In this document: piece after piece, positions 15,049-21,118 of the stretch
How the letters are laid out: each line of letters opens with the position of its first letter
Numbering within the stretch: position 1 is the stretch's first letter
Virus record (IMG/VR): IMGVR_UViG_3300017788_000167
Span: 1-24,041 of that record
Direction: 5' to 3' (one strand)
Length of the DNA stretch: 24,041 nucleotides
Source: a virus
Position numbers and translations under genes: made by a program
Notes under the pieces: model-generated
Told to the model about the DNA's origin: nothing
The model's database searches: none
What the model saw: the letters and a program-made list of their open reading frames with translations, nothing else

Positions 15049-16824
15049 ATGCGCTATACTGATCTAGTGAACGAAAATTTTGACGCCGATTCCTTTGGCG
15101 AACACGTAAAAAATCTAGCCGCCAAGCAGCGTTCTCTGCCTGCAGGCGATCCCATGCATTCAGTGATCAATAAGATCATGGATCAGACGGCTTTGATCTT
15201 GGCGCAGACACAGCCGTTAGAAGAGCAGACGGCGCCACCTATGGACATGCCGCCACCGGCAGCTAACGTGGCAACACCGCCAATGGGTTCAGTGACCACA
15301 ACCCCTCCTGCTGCCCCGATCGCGCCTGCTCCGCCAAAATTACGCCAGAGCGGGGCCGTGCCCAACAAGGAATTGGTATTCCGTGCCAGTGCGGCCACCA
15401 TCGATGCCGCGGCCAGGATGTTTATGGAACAGAACCCAGAAAACAGCCAGGTCATGCAGCAGTTTATGGAATTCGTGGCACAGGCAGACACACGCTTGGA
15501 GTTAAAGAAAGATCCCGAAGTGGTCAAGGCTGTTACAGCAACAGTCAAGGGCATACAGCTGAATACCAAGGCAGAATTGGGTAAATTAGACACTGATATC
15601 GAAAAAACCGCACTGGGATTTGCAGAGCGATTTAATCTTCCGGACATTTGGGCTCGTAACCTTGTGGGCATGTTTGGCACACGTATCACCGGCGACAAAC
15701 GCAAAAAGTTTCTGCAGGCGTGCGAAGCAGGCAAAGCACTTGATATAAATCGCATGATGAAGCTGGGGCAAGGCAGCATTGATGAAGTGGTATCCATTGA
15801 CGATCCTGCTATCAAAGACGTTTACAAAGATGTCAAGCGCACTCTGCTGGACATCAGCTTGAGCACAGGGCAACGCGGTGCTACAGGTCCGTTCGAAGCC
15901 ATGCTGGCCATCATGGGCGGCGCTCGCAAACCGCGCAGCGACGAAGGTGGCGACCTGGTAATCGAGCGTGGAAAGAAAACCACCAAATTGGAAGTCAAGT
16001 CGGGGTCGCTTACTCCTAGCAGCAAGCTACTCAAAGATGGTACCTTGCCCAGCACAGGCAAAGCCACACAGGCCTGGTTGGACAGCATGGAAGGCAAAGA
16101 GATCAGCGGCAGCCGTTTGCGCGGAGAAGCAGATAGTTGGCTGCAGGCCTGGTTGGACAGCATGGGAGGCAAAAAAGCCTCGTTGATCAAAAGGGGAAAA
16201 TTTTTCAGCTTATGGCGTGGTGCAGATTTCCGCCCGGGCGGTATTCTCAACTTGGCCGAGGTCTTGAATTTCCTAGATAAAGAACCTGGCACATCAAACA
16301 ATTTCATGTCTTTTCTAATGTTGTCGGTCTTTCCAACACTGCGCCAGGCACCGGGGTATAATTTTTCTGCCGCTGTCAAAAGGTTGGTCAATGCTATCAA
16401 GGCCACGGAAACAGATCAAGTGGCCAGAGAGCAAGGCGTGATGGCACTATTACAGTATCATCTGGGCAAAGGTAATGACGGTTTTATTTTCTTCAACAGT
16501 AGCACACAGGAATACAAGATGATCATGGGAATCAAGGACATATTGAGTCTCCTTACAGAAAACCCCAAGACCAAAGATCCCGAAGAAGAAAGCCTGCTGC
16601 GATTCAGCCATACCATGACTTTTTCTGGCGATCGATGCAGCCCGGGTGTGTATTTTGGACCAGCTGCTACCAGCAAGCGGGCAAAAGAATATTTTGCAGA
16701 ATACAATTCTGATCCCAAACGAGTCAAACTGCGTAGAGAAGCCGCAGCTAAAGAAACTGGTGACATCGGTCATGAAAGTGACCAGTTTGAAAGAACAAGA
16801 TCATCTAGAACAAAAATCAGATGA
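15049..16824 (+). CDS. Large protein with PD-(D/E)XK nuclease-like core, 591 residues
   Basis: The N-terminal part (1-55) is helical and is followed by a long Pro/Ala/Thr linker (about 56-100). The middle holds a restriction-endonuclease-like signature: E283 in GPFEAMLAIMGGA, D302 in GGDLVIERGKK and ExK at E315/K317 in LEVKSGS. The order and spacing of Glu, Asp and ExK fit a PD-(D/E)XK metal-dependent nuclease. A local 25-codon duplication follows (QAWLDSMEGK / QAWLDSMGGK, 341-375). The rest is mixed alpha/beta with RFSHTMTFSGDRCSPGVYFGP near the end and a basic tail. A DNA-processing role (endonuclease or packaging-linked nuclease) is inferred. It is preceded by a late box and a perfect palindrome and followed by the first tRNA promoter. 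Confidence 0.7.
   Translation: MRYTDLVNENFDADSFGEHVKNLAAKQRSLPAGDPMHSVINKIMDQTALILAQTQPLEEQTAPPMDMPPPAANVATPPMGSVTTTPPAAPIAPAPPKLRQSGAVPNKELVFRASAATIDAAARMFMEQNPENSQVMQQFMEFVAQADTRLELKKDPEVVKAVTATVKGIQLNTKAELGKLDTDIEKTALGFAERFNLPDIWARNLVGMFGTRITGDKRKKFLQACEAGKALDINRMMKLGQGSIDEVVSIDDPAIKDVYKDVKRTLLDISLSTGQRGATGPFEAMLAIMGGARKPRSDEGGDLVIERGKKTTKLEVKSGSLTPSSKLLKDGTLPSTGKATQAWLDSMEGKEISGSRLRGEADSWLQAWLDSMGGKKASLIKRGKFFSLWRGADFRPGGILNLAEVLNFLDKEPGTSNNFMSFLMLSVFPTLRQAPGYNFSAAVKRLVNAIKATETDQVAREQGVMALLQYHLGKGNDGFIFFNSSTQEYKMIMGIKDILSLLTENPKTKDPEEESLLRFSHTMTFSGDRCSPGVYFGPAATSKRAKEYFAEYNSDPKRVKLRREAAAKETGDIGHESDQFERTRSSRTKIR
16069..16173 (+). repeat. Imperfect direct repeat of 30 bases, 75 bases apart
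   Basis: The 30-base segments at 16069-16098 and 16144-16173 differ at one position and are exactly 25 codons apart. They encode QAWLDSMEGK and QAWLDSMGGK. This is a recent in-frame duplication in the 591-residue protein, directly after the nuclease ExK motif. Confidence 0.9.
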
Positions 16825-16830
16825 TCCTGG

Positions 16831-16859
16831 TTGACATAAAATAACACACCAACTATAAT
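16831..16859 (+). promoter_or_regulatory. Consensus sigma70 promoter for the first tRNA block
   Basis: TTGACA (16831-16836), 17 bases, TATAAT (16854-16859): a perfect host-type promoter. The predicted start near 16866 is directly before tRNA-Met at 16868. Confidence 0.9.
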
Positions 16860-16867
16860 TCATTCAC

Positions 16868-16944
16868 GTGCCGTTAGCTCATTAGGTTAGAGCAGCAAAC
16901 TCATAATTTGTTGGTGGAGTGTTCGAATCACTCACGGCACACCA
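16868..16944 (+). tRNA. tRNA-Met(CAT), elongator type
   Basis: Acceptor stem GTGCCGT/ACGGCAC is fully paired, with discriminator A and encoded CCA. The anticodon loop is CTCATAA. The normal G1-C72 pair marks it as an elongator. It could instead be a lysidine-type tRNA-Ile, since the CAT anticodon alone does not decide. Confidence 0.9.
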
Positions 16945-16948
16945 AATT

Positions 16949-17024
16949 CCGACCGTAGTTCAGTGGAAAGAACAACTGCCTTCTAAGCAGTGGGTCGCAG
17001 GTTCGATTCCTGCCGGTCGGGCCA
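16949..17024 (+). tRNA. tRNA-Arg(TCT)
   Basis: Acceptor CCGACCG/CGGTCGG, anticodon stem ACTGC/GCAGT with loop CTTCTAA, T-arm GCAGG-TTCGATT-CCTGC, discriminator G and CCA. It decodes AGA and AGG. It follows tRNA-Met by four bases. Confidence 0.92.
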
Positions 17025-17027
17025 GGT

Positions 17028-17035
17028 ACTAAATA
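17028..17035 (+). promoter_or_regulatory. Late-promoter-like box ACTAAATA between tRNA genes
   Basis: ACTAAATA lies four bases after tRNA-Arg. Seven bases later an ATG opens a 14-codon frame (17043-17087) that I do not regard as an established gene. Confidence 0.35.
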
Positions 17036-17058
17036 ACTTACTATGAACTACAAAGGTT

Positions 17059-17088
17059 TTCACAGCTTACGAATACGAATACGATAAT
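17059..17088 (+). promoter_or_regulatory. Possible sigma70 promoter before tRNA-Leu(TAA)
   Basis: TTCACA (17059-17064), 18 bases, GATAAT (17083-17088). It is weaker than the other tRNA-region promoters, but the predicted start lies a few bases before tRNA-Leu at 17103. Confidence 0.35.
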
Positions 17089-17102
17089 GTATTTGTTCAG
17101 TC

Positions 17103-17186
17103 GCGACTGTGGAGAAATGGTATACTCAAAAGACTTAAAATCTTTCGTCCTCGGGCATGCGGGTTCGAATCCCGCCAGTCGCACCA
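17103..17186 (+). tRNA. tRNA-Leu(TAA)
   Basis: Acceptor GCGACTG/CAGTCGC, anticodon stem AAAGA/TCTTT with loop CTTAAAA, a long variable arm as expected for leucine, T-arm GCGGG-TTCGAAT-CCCGC, discriminator A and CCA. 84 bases. Confidence 0.93.
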
Positions 17187-17189
17187 TAA

Positions 17190-17279
17190 CCCTCGGTAGC
17201 TCATGGAGAGCAGGCTCGCTTATAACGAGTTAGTCCAGATAAGACCCAGGATGCGGTTCGATTCCGCACCGAGGGACCA
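17190..17279 (+). tRNA. tRNA with TAT anticodon (Ile by anticodon), extended variable arm
   Basis: Acceptor CCCTCGG/CCGAGGG, anticodon stem GCTCG/CGAGT with loop CTTATAA, T-arm TGCGG-TTCGATT-CCGCA, discriminator A and CCA. The anticodon reads ATA (Ile), but the variable region is 21 bases long and the total is 90 bases. Isoleucine tRNAs normally have a short variable loop, so charging identity is uncertain. Confidence 0.8.
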
Positions 17280-17304
17280 AAAAAACTTTCCAACAAATCA
17301 GCCC

Positions 17305-17312
17305 TATAAATA
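17305..17312 (+). promoter_or_regulatory. T4 late promoter box TATAAATA before the polymerase gene
   Basis: An exact match to the T4 late consensus, 32 bases before the ATG at 17345. The predicted transcript start is near 17318. Confidence 0.7.
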
Positions 17313-17344
17313 CTGCACATTATGGCATTCAAAGGGCAAGCATC

Positions 17345-19021
17345 ATGGAAGATCGATTTCAAGAACTTGAACGGCTGATCTCGCTGTTCACAAGACCACT
17401 ACCAGACTCAGAAGCATACGCACAAAGACTAGAAGAAGAACTGGAAATAATTGCCAGGCTGGGCTTTGCCAAACACTTTCTCCGTGTGAGAGAAATACTG
17501 GATCTCACACGCGACATACCACACATTACCAGAGGATCCGCAGGCAGCAGTTTGTTGTGCTGGCTGCTGGGCATAGGTGATGTGGATCCTATCCAAGAAC
17601 GCATACCACTGTCACGTTTCATGAACCCACGTCGTGATGACCTGCCGGACATTGACCTAGACTTTCCACACTGGCAACAGGAAACAGTGATGAATCGCAT
17701 ATTCCGACGCTGGCCAGGACAGAGTGCCAGAGTCAGTAATTATGTGACCTACAAAGAAAAGTCAGCCTTGCGTGAAGCTGCCAAACGCTATGGTGCCAAA
17801 GGCACCCTCAAGCGTAACTTCAAACTGTCAGAAGTCATAGCACCTGAGTATGTGAGCGAAGCCGAACGTTTGGCCAACAAGCTCATGGGCAAGAAACGTG
17901 CAATCAGCAAACACTGTGGCGGCATTTTGATCTTTGATCGTGGCGTGCCCAAGAGCCTGATCAACGGCGAAAATCAAATCTTGCTGGACAAGTATGAAAT
18001 TGAAGACCTAGAACACTTTAAGATTGATGTTTTGGCCAATCGTGGACTCAGCCAACTGTGGGAAATTGAACAGCGTGAGCTTATGGATTATCCTGAGACA
18101 GATGCGGCCACAGCAGAACTGCTGATGTCAGGCAACACACTGGGTGTCACTCAGGGAGAATCACCGGCCATGAAACGACTGTTTCGTGCGCTGCGAACTC
18201 GCACACGATCTGACTGTGTGTTGGCCACTGCTTTGATTCGTCCGGTAGCTACCATGGGTCGCAGACGTGCAAACAGTTTCCAGGACTGGAGTCAAGATTC
18301 ATTTGAAGATCACATTGTGTTTGAAGATGATGCGATTGTCTTGATCTCAGAGATCTTGGGTTGTGATCAGTATGAAGCAGACATGTGGCGTCGTGCTTTT
18401 GCTAAGAAAAATGAAGAAAAGATCTTTGAATTCATGCAGATGATTGGCAACAATCCACGACGTGACGAAGTGCTTACCGCACTGCGTGAACTCAGTCATT
18501 TTGGACTGTGTCGTGCTCATGCAATCAATCTAGGCAGATTGATCTGGGCTCTGGCCTATCAAAAAGCACACAATCCCGAAGCGTTTTGGCGTGCCACACT
18601 CAAACACTGTCAAGGCTCATATGCCAGCTGGGTATACTATCATGAAGCCAAGCTGGCAGGTGCTGTGCCTGCTGTAACTGAAGGCGGCGAAGTGCAGGAC
18701 CTTATGGCCAATGGACGCTGGCAAAGTGGTAAGTTTTTGCCTGTGTGCCAAGAGATTCGTAGACCAGGGCAGATTGAGTTCTGCGGACTAGTGGCCAACT
18801 ATCGTGTGTTCAAGAGTTCGCCCAAAGAATACATCACCTTTGTTACTCTGGGCACAGGCAATGGTCGTTATCTGGATGTGATACTGCCGCATGCTGCCAG
18901 TTTTCATGAACATCCGGTATTGTGGGGAACGGGCAGATTAGGCTACAAAAACAACAGCGAATATGTTACAGTGTATCGTAGCAAAAAATTCAAACTATCA
19001 GACGTGGAGCACATCAAATGA
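17345..19021 (+). CDS. Compact DnaE-like (C-family) DNA polymerase lacking the PHP domain
   Basis: The protein has 558 residues, about half the length of bacterial DnaE (about 1,160). It aligns by eye with DnaE from the palm onward: LEEELEIIARLGFAKHFLRVREI (29-51), RGSAGSS (63-69), PDIDLDF (101-107) with the two catalytic aspartates of the PDxDxDF motif, ISKHCGGILIF (about 187-197), KIDVL (about 226-230) with the third aspartate, GVTQGES (267-273), the finger motif FGLCRAHAINLGRLIWALAYQKAHNPEAFW, and an OB-fold-like end (GQIEFCGLVANYRVF...YLDVILP). The N-terminal PHP domain is absent. All catalytic aspartates are kept, so polymerase activity is likely. AAAGGG eight bases upstream supports the start. 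It is coupled to the next gene by ATGA. An exact late box precedes it. Confidence 0.85.
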   Translation: MEDRFQELERLISLFTRPLPDSEAYAQRLEEELEIIARLGFAKHFLRVREILDLTRDIPHITRGSAGSSLLCWLLGIGDVDPIQERIPLSRFMNPRRDDLPDIDLDFPHWQQETVMNRIFRRWPGQSARVSNYVTYKEKSALREAAKRYGAKGTLKRNFKLSEVIAPEYVSEAERLANKLMGKKRAISKHCGGILIFDRGVPKSLINGENQILLDKYEIEDLEHFKIDVLANRGLSQLWEIEQRELMDYPETDAATAELLMSGNTLGVTQGESPAMKRLFRALRTRTRSDCVLATALIRPVATMGRRRANSFQDWSQDSFEDHIVFEDDAIVLISEILGCDQYEADMWRRAFAKKNEEKIFEFMQMIGNNPRRDEVLTALRELSHFGLCRAHAINLGRLIWALAYQKAHNPEAFWRATLKHCQGSYASWVYYHEAKLAGAVPAVTEGGEVQDLMANGRWQSGKFLPVCQEIRRPGQIEFCGLVANYRVFKSSPKEYITFVTLGTGNGRYLDVILPHAASFHEHPVLWGTGRLGYKNNSEYVTVYRSKKFKLSDVEHIK

Positions 19022-19323
19022 AAGCAAGACTGCATCTTTACCCACACACCGGGCCAGGCACACGAGGTTATATCGTAGGCGAGCCGGCTGCACTGCGATC
19101 CTTGGCAAGACATCTAGAGGACGCTGCTCGTGGACTAGCAGGCTTTGACATCGTGGAGTGCTATGGATCAGACGGACATGCGTATGAACTGGCACTGGTG
19201 TGTGATGTACCTGAAGAAGAGTGGCAGACTCTGCCACTGCCATCAGACAAACAGTCTGATCCTGCTCAGCTGGCCGTGGTTAGAACCTTTGATGAATTGA
19301 AGCAACAGCACCAAGATAAGTAA
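19018..19323 (+). CDS. Small hypothetical protein coupled to the DnaE-like polymerase, 101 residues
   Basis: The start overlaps the polymerase stop by four bases (ATGA), so the two are translated together. The sequence MKARLHLYPHTGPGTRGYIVGEPAALRSLARHLEDAARGLAGFDIVECYGSDGHAYELALVCDVPEEEWQTLP looks like a compact alpha/beta domain: a strand, a helix, then strands. I recognise no family with confidence. It vaguely recalls immunity-protein-like folds (Imm32 style), but I do not rely on this. An accessory subunit or regulator of the polymerase is a reasonable inference from coupling. Confidence 0.7.
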   Translation: MKARLHLYPHTGPGTRGYIVGEPAALRSLARHLEDAARGLAGFDIVECYGSDGHAYELALVCDVPEEEWQTLPLPSDKQSDPAQLAVVRTFDELKQQHQDK

Positions 19324-19415
19324 TTGCATGTCCCGGATAGAAGTACCTGGTGCACCAGTGCGATCCTAGCAATTTGTTGCGATTTTGCTAATGTGTTGCA
19401 AAAAAACAACAAAAA

Positions 19416-19423
19416 ACTAAATA
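19416..19423 (+). promoter_or_regulatory. Late-promoter-like box ACTAAATA
   Basis: ACTAAATA in the A-rich gap after the 101-residue gene, followed 13 bases later by the TTGACA box of a sigma70 promoter. A second ACTAAATA lies at 19447-19454, inside that promoter's spacer. The two promoter types may drive the same downstream RNA. Confidence 0.4.
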
Positions 19424-19435
19424 TTCCAAAAGAGA

Positions 19436-19464
19436 TTGACAAGAGAACTAAATAACCTTATACT
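19436..19464 (+). promoter_or_regulatory. Strong sigma70 promoter before a short terminated RNA
   Basis: TTGACA (19436-19441), 17 bases, TATACT (19459-19464). The predicted start is near 19471. A strong terminator follows at 19636-19663. Confidence 0.85.
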
Positions 19465-19470
19465 AGAGAC

Positions 19471-19663
19471 ATGATGCAAACTTTATCCTATTCATCGTTG
19501 ATTACCCGGACCGGCCGTTGTCAGCCCAAGCCAGCCTTTTGGCATGCGGCAGACACAGTCCTCACAAGTAATCTACGCGAGGATAGTGAGGGGTGTAGCG
19601 GATAGAATCTAGGCAACTAGGATAAATCCAAAACACCCCGGCTCGAAAGACCCGGGGTTTTTT
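19471..19663 (+). ncRNA. Candidate small RNA, about 190 bases, own promoter and terminator
   Basis: The unit is delimited by a near-consensus promoter and a strong terminator. Inside, CCTCAC pairs with GTGAGG across about 20 bases, and TCTAG-GCAA-CTAGG forms a hairpin with a GNRA tetraloop. No tRNA T-arm and no convincing gene is present; a 44-codon frame opens at 19471 but has no ribosome binding site. I do not recognise it as tmRNA, 6S or RNase P RNA. The function is unknown. Confidence 0.5.
19636..19663 (+). terminator. Rho-independent terminator
   Basis: CCCCGG (19636-19641) pairs with CCGGGG (19652-19657) around a ten-base loop and is followed by six T residues. Confidence 0.9.
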
Positions 19664-19792
19664 ATTATCCGCTTTCTGCAGAATGGTGTGCATAGGCAAC
19701 GCGAGCCTGCCCGCACCTAAAACATGGGCTTAATGAGGGCGTCCCGGGGGATGGGAAGTGTGTGGCGATAACGCACATGGTAAAAACCCGGC

Positions 19793-19856
19793 GTAGTTGA
19801 GCAGATTGGTTGTCCCACAGAGGCCACACTAATATCTGAGCAGTCTGCTCAACTAC
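19793..19856 (+). repeat. Long inverted repeat (16-bp stem, 32-base loop)
   Basis: GTAGTTGAGCAGA (19793-19805) and TCTGCTCAACTAC (19844-19856) are perfect complements. The stem extends inward by three more pairs including one G-T. It lies in the roughly 245-base stretch between the small-RNA terminator and the tRNA-Leu promoter, which holds no gene I can support. Further short complementary pieces (GTGTGGC with GCCACAC) suggest more RNA structure. Confidence 0.8.
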
Positions 19857-19910
19857 ACATTTTGGATGGACAGCTTCCTCTGCCCCTGAAACGCAGATGC
19901 GATAGCATGC

Positions 19911-19939
19911 TTGACAGCAACCAGAATGTTTGTTATAAT
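19911..19939 (+). promoter_or_regulatory. Consensus sigma70 promoter before tRNA-Leu(TAG)
   Basis: TTGACA (19911-19916), 17 bases, TATAAT (19934-19939), a perfect match. The tRNA begins at 19950, a few bases after the expected start. Confidence 0.92.
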
Positions 19940-19949
19940 GATTTTTCTC

Positions 19950-20029
19950 GCGCATGTGGTGAAATGGTAGACACGCTTGCCTTAGGAGCAAGTCTTCGGG
20001 TGGGGGTTCGAATCCCTCCATGCGCACCA
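19950..20029 (+). tRNA. tRNA-Leu(TAG)
   Basis: Acceptor GCGCATG/CATGCGC, anticodon stem CTTGC/GCAAG with loop CTTAGGA, extended variable region, T-loop TTCGAAT, discriminator A and CCA. It decodes CTN leucine codons. Confidence 0.92.
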
Positions 20030-20043
20030 AATAGATTTTACGG

Positions 20044-20072
20044 TTGACTATTAAATCAATCGATCGTATAAT
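20044..20072 (+). promoter_or_regulatory. Sigma70 promoter before a structured RNA region and tRNA-Tyr
   Basis: TTGACT (20044-20049), 17 bases, TATAAT (20067-20072). The predicted start is near 20079. The next recognisable gene is tRNA-Tyr at 20422, so about 340 transcribed bases precede it. Confidence 0.85.
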
Positions 20073-20078
20073 ACAATT

Positions 20079-20421
20079 TCCGGTTACTGCTTATCCTAAA
20101 AACAGCGTATGGTAAACGATAAAATCCCGGTGGCTCGGGCACCGTAGCGAGGCAACCCCTCAGACAACCGAGCAGCGTGGACACTACGTGGCGCAATGCC
20201 TTTAGTGTTTGGACAGGGTAACAACTCCAGCTTGGGGGCGACCGTGGAAAGCGTGGCCCGAGCACCCAAAAGCAAGTGCTATAGATGAAAAACGGGTATC
20301 GTATCAGGACGCTGATACTATACGGGCCTAACCGGCGTGGGACAGGTCCTGACATAACCGACCGTACGCTATGACTGGGAAAGCACCCAACGTCTAAATT
20401 GGTCCTATAGCACTTACTTTT
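20079..20421 (+). ncRNA. Candidate structured noncoding RNA of about 340 bases
   Basis: No + strand gene is present. Many compensating pairings are visible: GCTCGG with CCGAGC, GAGG with CCTC, ACACTA with TAGTGT enclosing GGC/GCC, a 12-base hairpin GTATCGTATCAG/CTGATACTATAC with one mismatch and a GACG loop, AAGTGCTATAG (20274-20284) with CTATAGCACTT (20405-20415), and AGCGTATGGT (20104-20113) with ACCGTACGCT (20361-20370). The last two helices interleave and would form a pseudoknot. It lacks the GAGGAAAGTCC and ACAGAA hallmarks of RNase P RNA, and I see no group I intron core. The class is unknown. Confidence 0.45.
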
Positions 20422-20509
20422 GGGGGCTGTTCCCTGCGGCGGACTGTAAATCCGTTGCCATAATATGCAGGGTGGCGGCAGTTAGGTTCGATTCCTTCAG
20501 TCCCCACCA
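20422..20509 (+). tRNA. tRNA-Tyr(GTA), non-canonical D-arm and variable region
   Basis: Acceptor GGGGGCT/AGTCCCC, anticodon loop CTGTAAA, discriminator A and CCA support tyrosine. The D-arm is too short to form a normal stem, and only three T-stem pairs form beside TTCGATT. CCCTGC of the D region is complementary to GCAGGG in the variable region, giving an alternative fold around a lengthened anticodon stem. Confidence 0.7.
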
Positions 20510-20551
20510 ATTGACTTATTTTTAACCGGCGGTTTAACCAGAAATACAACT

Positions 20552-21118
20552 GTGGAAGAAAACTTAAAACTGATCCAAGGGGTTTTTGATCGACTGGGGT
20601 ACGATTGGATAGAACCCTATGCAACAACAGAAGGTTCTATCAATCGTGAAGAAGTGGGCGATCACAGAGGTTTGTATTGGATTTATCCTCAAGTGAATTT
20701 CTACTTTGGTAAAGCGGCAACAAACACCGTGATAGGCAGACATAGAACACATAGACTAAAGTTAGATGTAGACCTAGCAGGATTGTATTCTACACCTGTA
20801 GAAAAAGTTGAAGCAAAAGACAAGTTCCCCGACGGGTGGAAAGATGGTGTGTGCAAGTTCATCCTTGAAGGTGTGGACTTCATCCCTAGCCATTATGAGC
20901 GCATAGGAAAAAAACGTGTGCGGCCGGGTGTGCTGCATTTTCCAGTTTCGTACAAAGTTGACGTTGATACGCTGCCGGTACTGGTATGGAATTTAGAACA
21001 TTTGAGCGGCGCTCAAATAAGTGAAATTGAAAAAGCAGTGATTCCTGTTATTTGGCCTTACTGTAACAATGAGACACACAGGAAAAGAAAGTTAATGCAC
21101 CGTTCGTCTATCGGTTAG
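20552..21118 (+). CDS. Possible GIY-YIG-like endonuclease, 188 residues
   Basis: The protein starts at GTG 20552 without a clear ribosome binding site, 42 bases after tRNA-Tyr. HRGLYWIYPQVNFYFGKAATN (near residues 39-59) resembles the GIY...YIG pattern, with GLY and YFG eight residues apart, and GRHRTH follows as the possible basic catalytic region. The spacing is slightly shorter than usual. The rest is mixed alpha/beta with EGVDFIPSHYERIGKKRVRPG. GIY-YIG proteins in phages are often homing endonucleases, and an insertion among tRNA genes fits that habit. The 3' end runs 22 bases into tRNA-Glu, so the last residues (MHRSSIG) are encoded by the tRNA. The assignment is tentative; that it is a real gene is more certain. 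Confidence 0.6.
   Translation: MEENLKLIQGVFDRLGYDWIEPYATTEGSINREEVGDHRGLYWIYPQVNFYFGKAATNTVIGRHRTHRLKLDVDLAGLYSTPVEKVEAKDKFPDGWKDGVCKFILEGVDFIPSHYERIGKKRVRPGVLHFPVSYKVDVDTLPVLVWNLEHLSGAQISEIEKAVIPVIWPYCNNETHRKRKLMHRSSIG

Noticed and set aside
15026-15050. The 18-bp palindrome as a terminator
   Set aside because: It is followed by A residues on the + strand, and it sits directly before a start codon and after a late box. The minus strand has no gene ending there.
17322-17378. ATG at 17322 as a start just after the TATAAATA box
   Set aside because: It opens only an 18-codon frame in another phase. The polymerase start at 17345 has a better ribosome binding site and homology from its first helix.
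19665-20030. Minus-strand frame of 121 residues across the tRNA-Leu(TAG) region
   Set aside because: It runs antisense through a perfect promoter, an inverted repeat and a tRNA. Its MVRMEGFEPPPEDL start is the usual antisense translation of a tRNA gene.
20056-20355. Minus-strand frame of 99 residues opposite the structured RNA
   Set aside because: No ribosome binding site, biased composition, and it lies opposite a region explained by RNA helices and a + strand promoter.
20079-20421. RNase P RNA or tmRNA as identity of the structured region
   Set aside because: The conserved GAGGAAAGTCC and ACAGAA segments of RNase P are missing, and there is no tRNA-like end or tag reading frame for tmRNA. 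Only a covariance-model search could decide.
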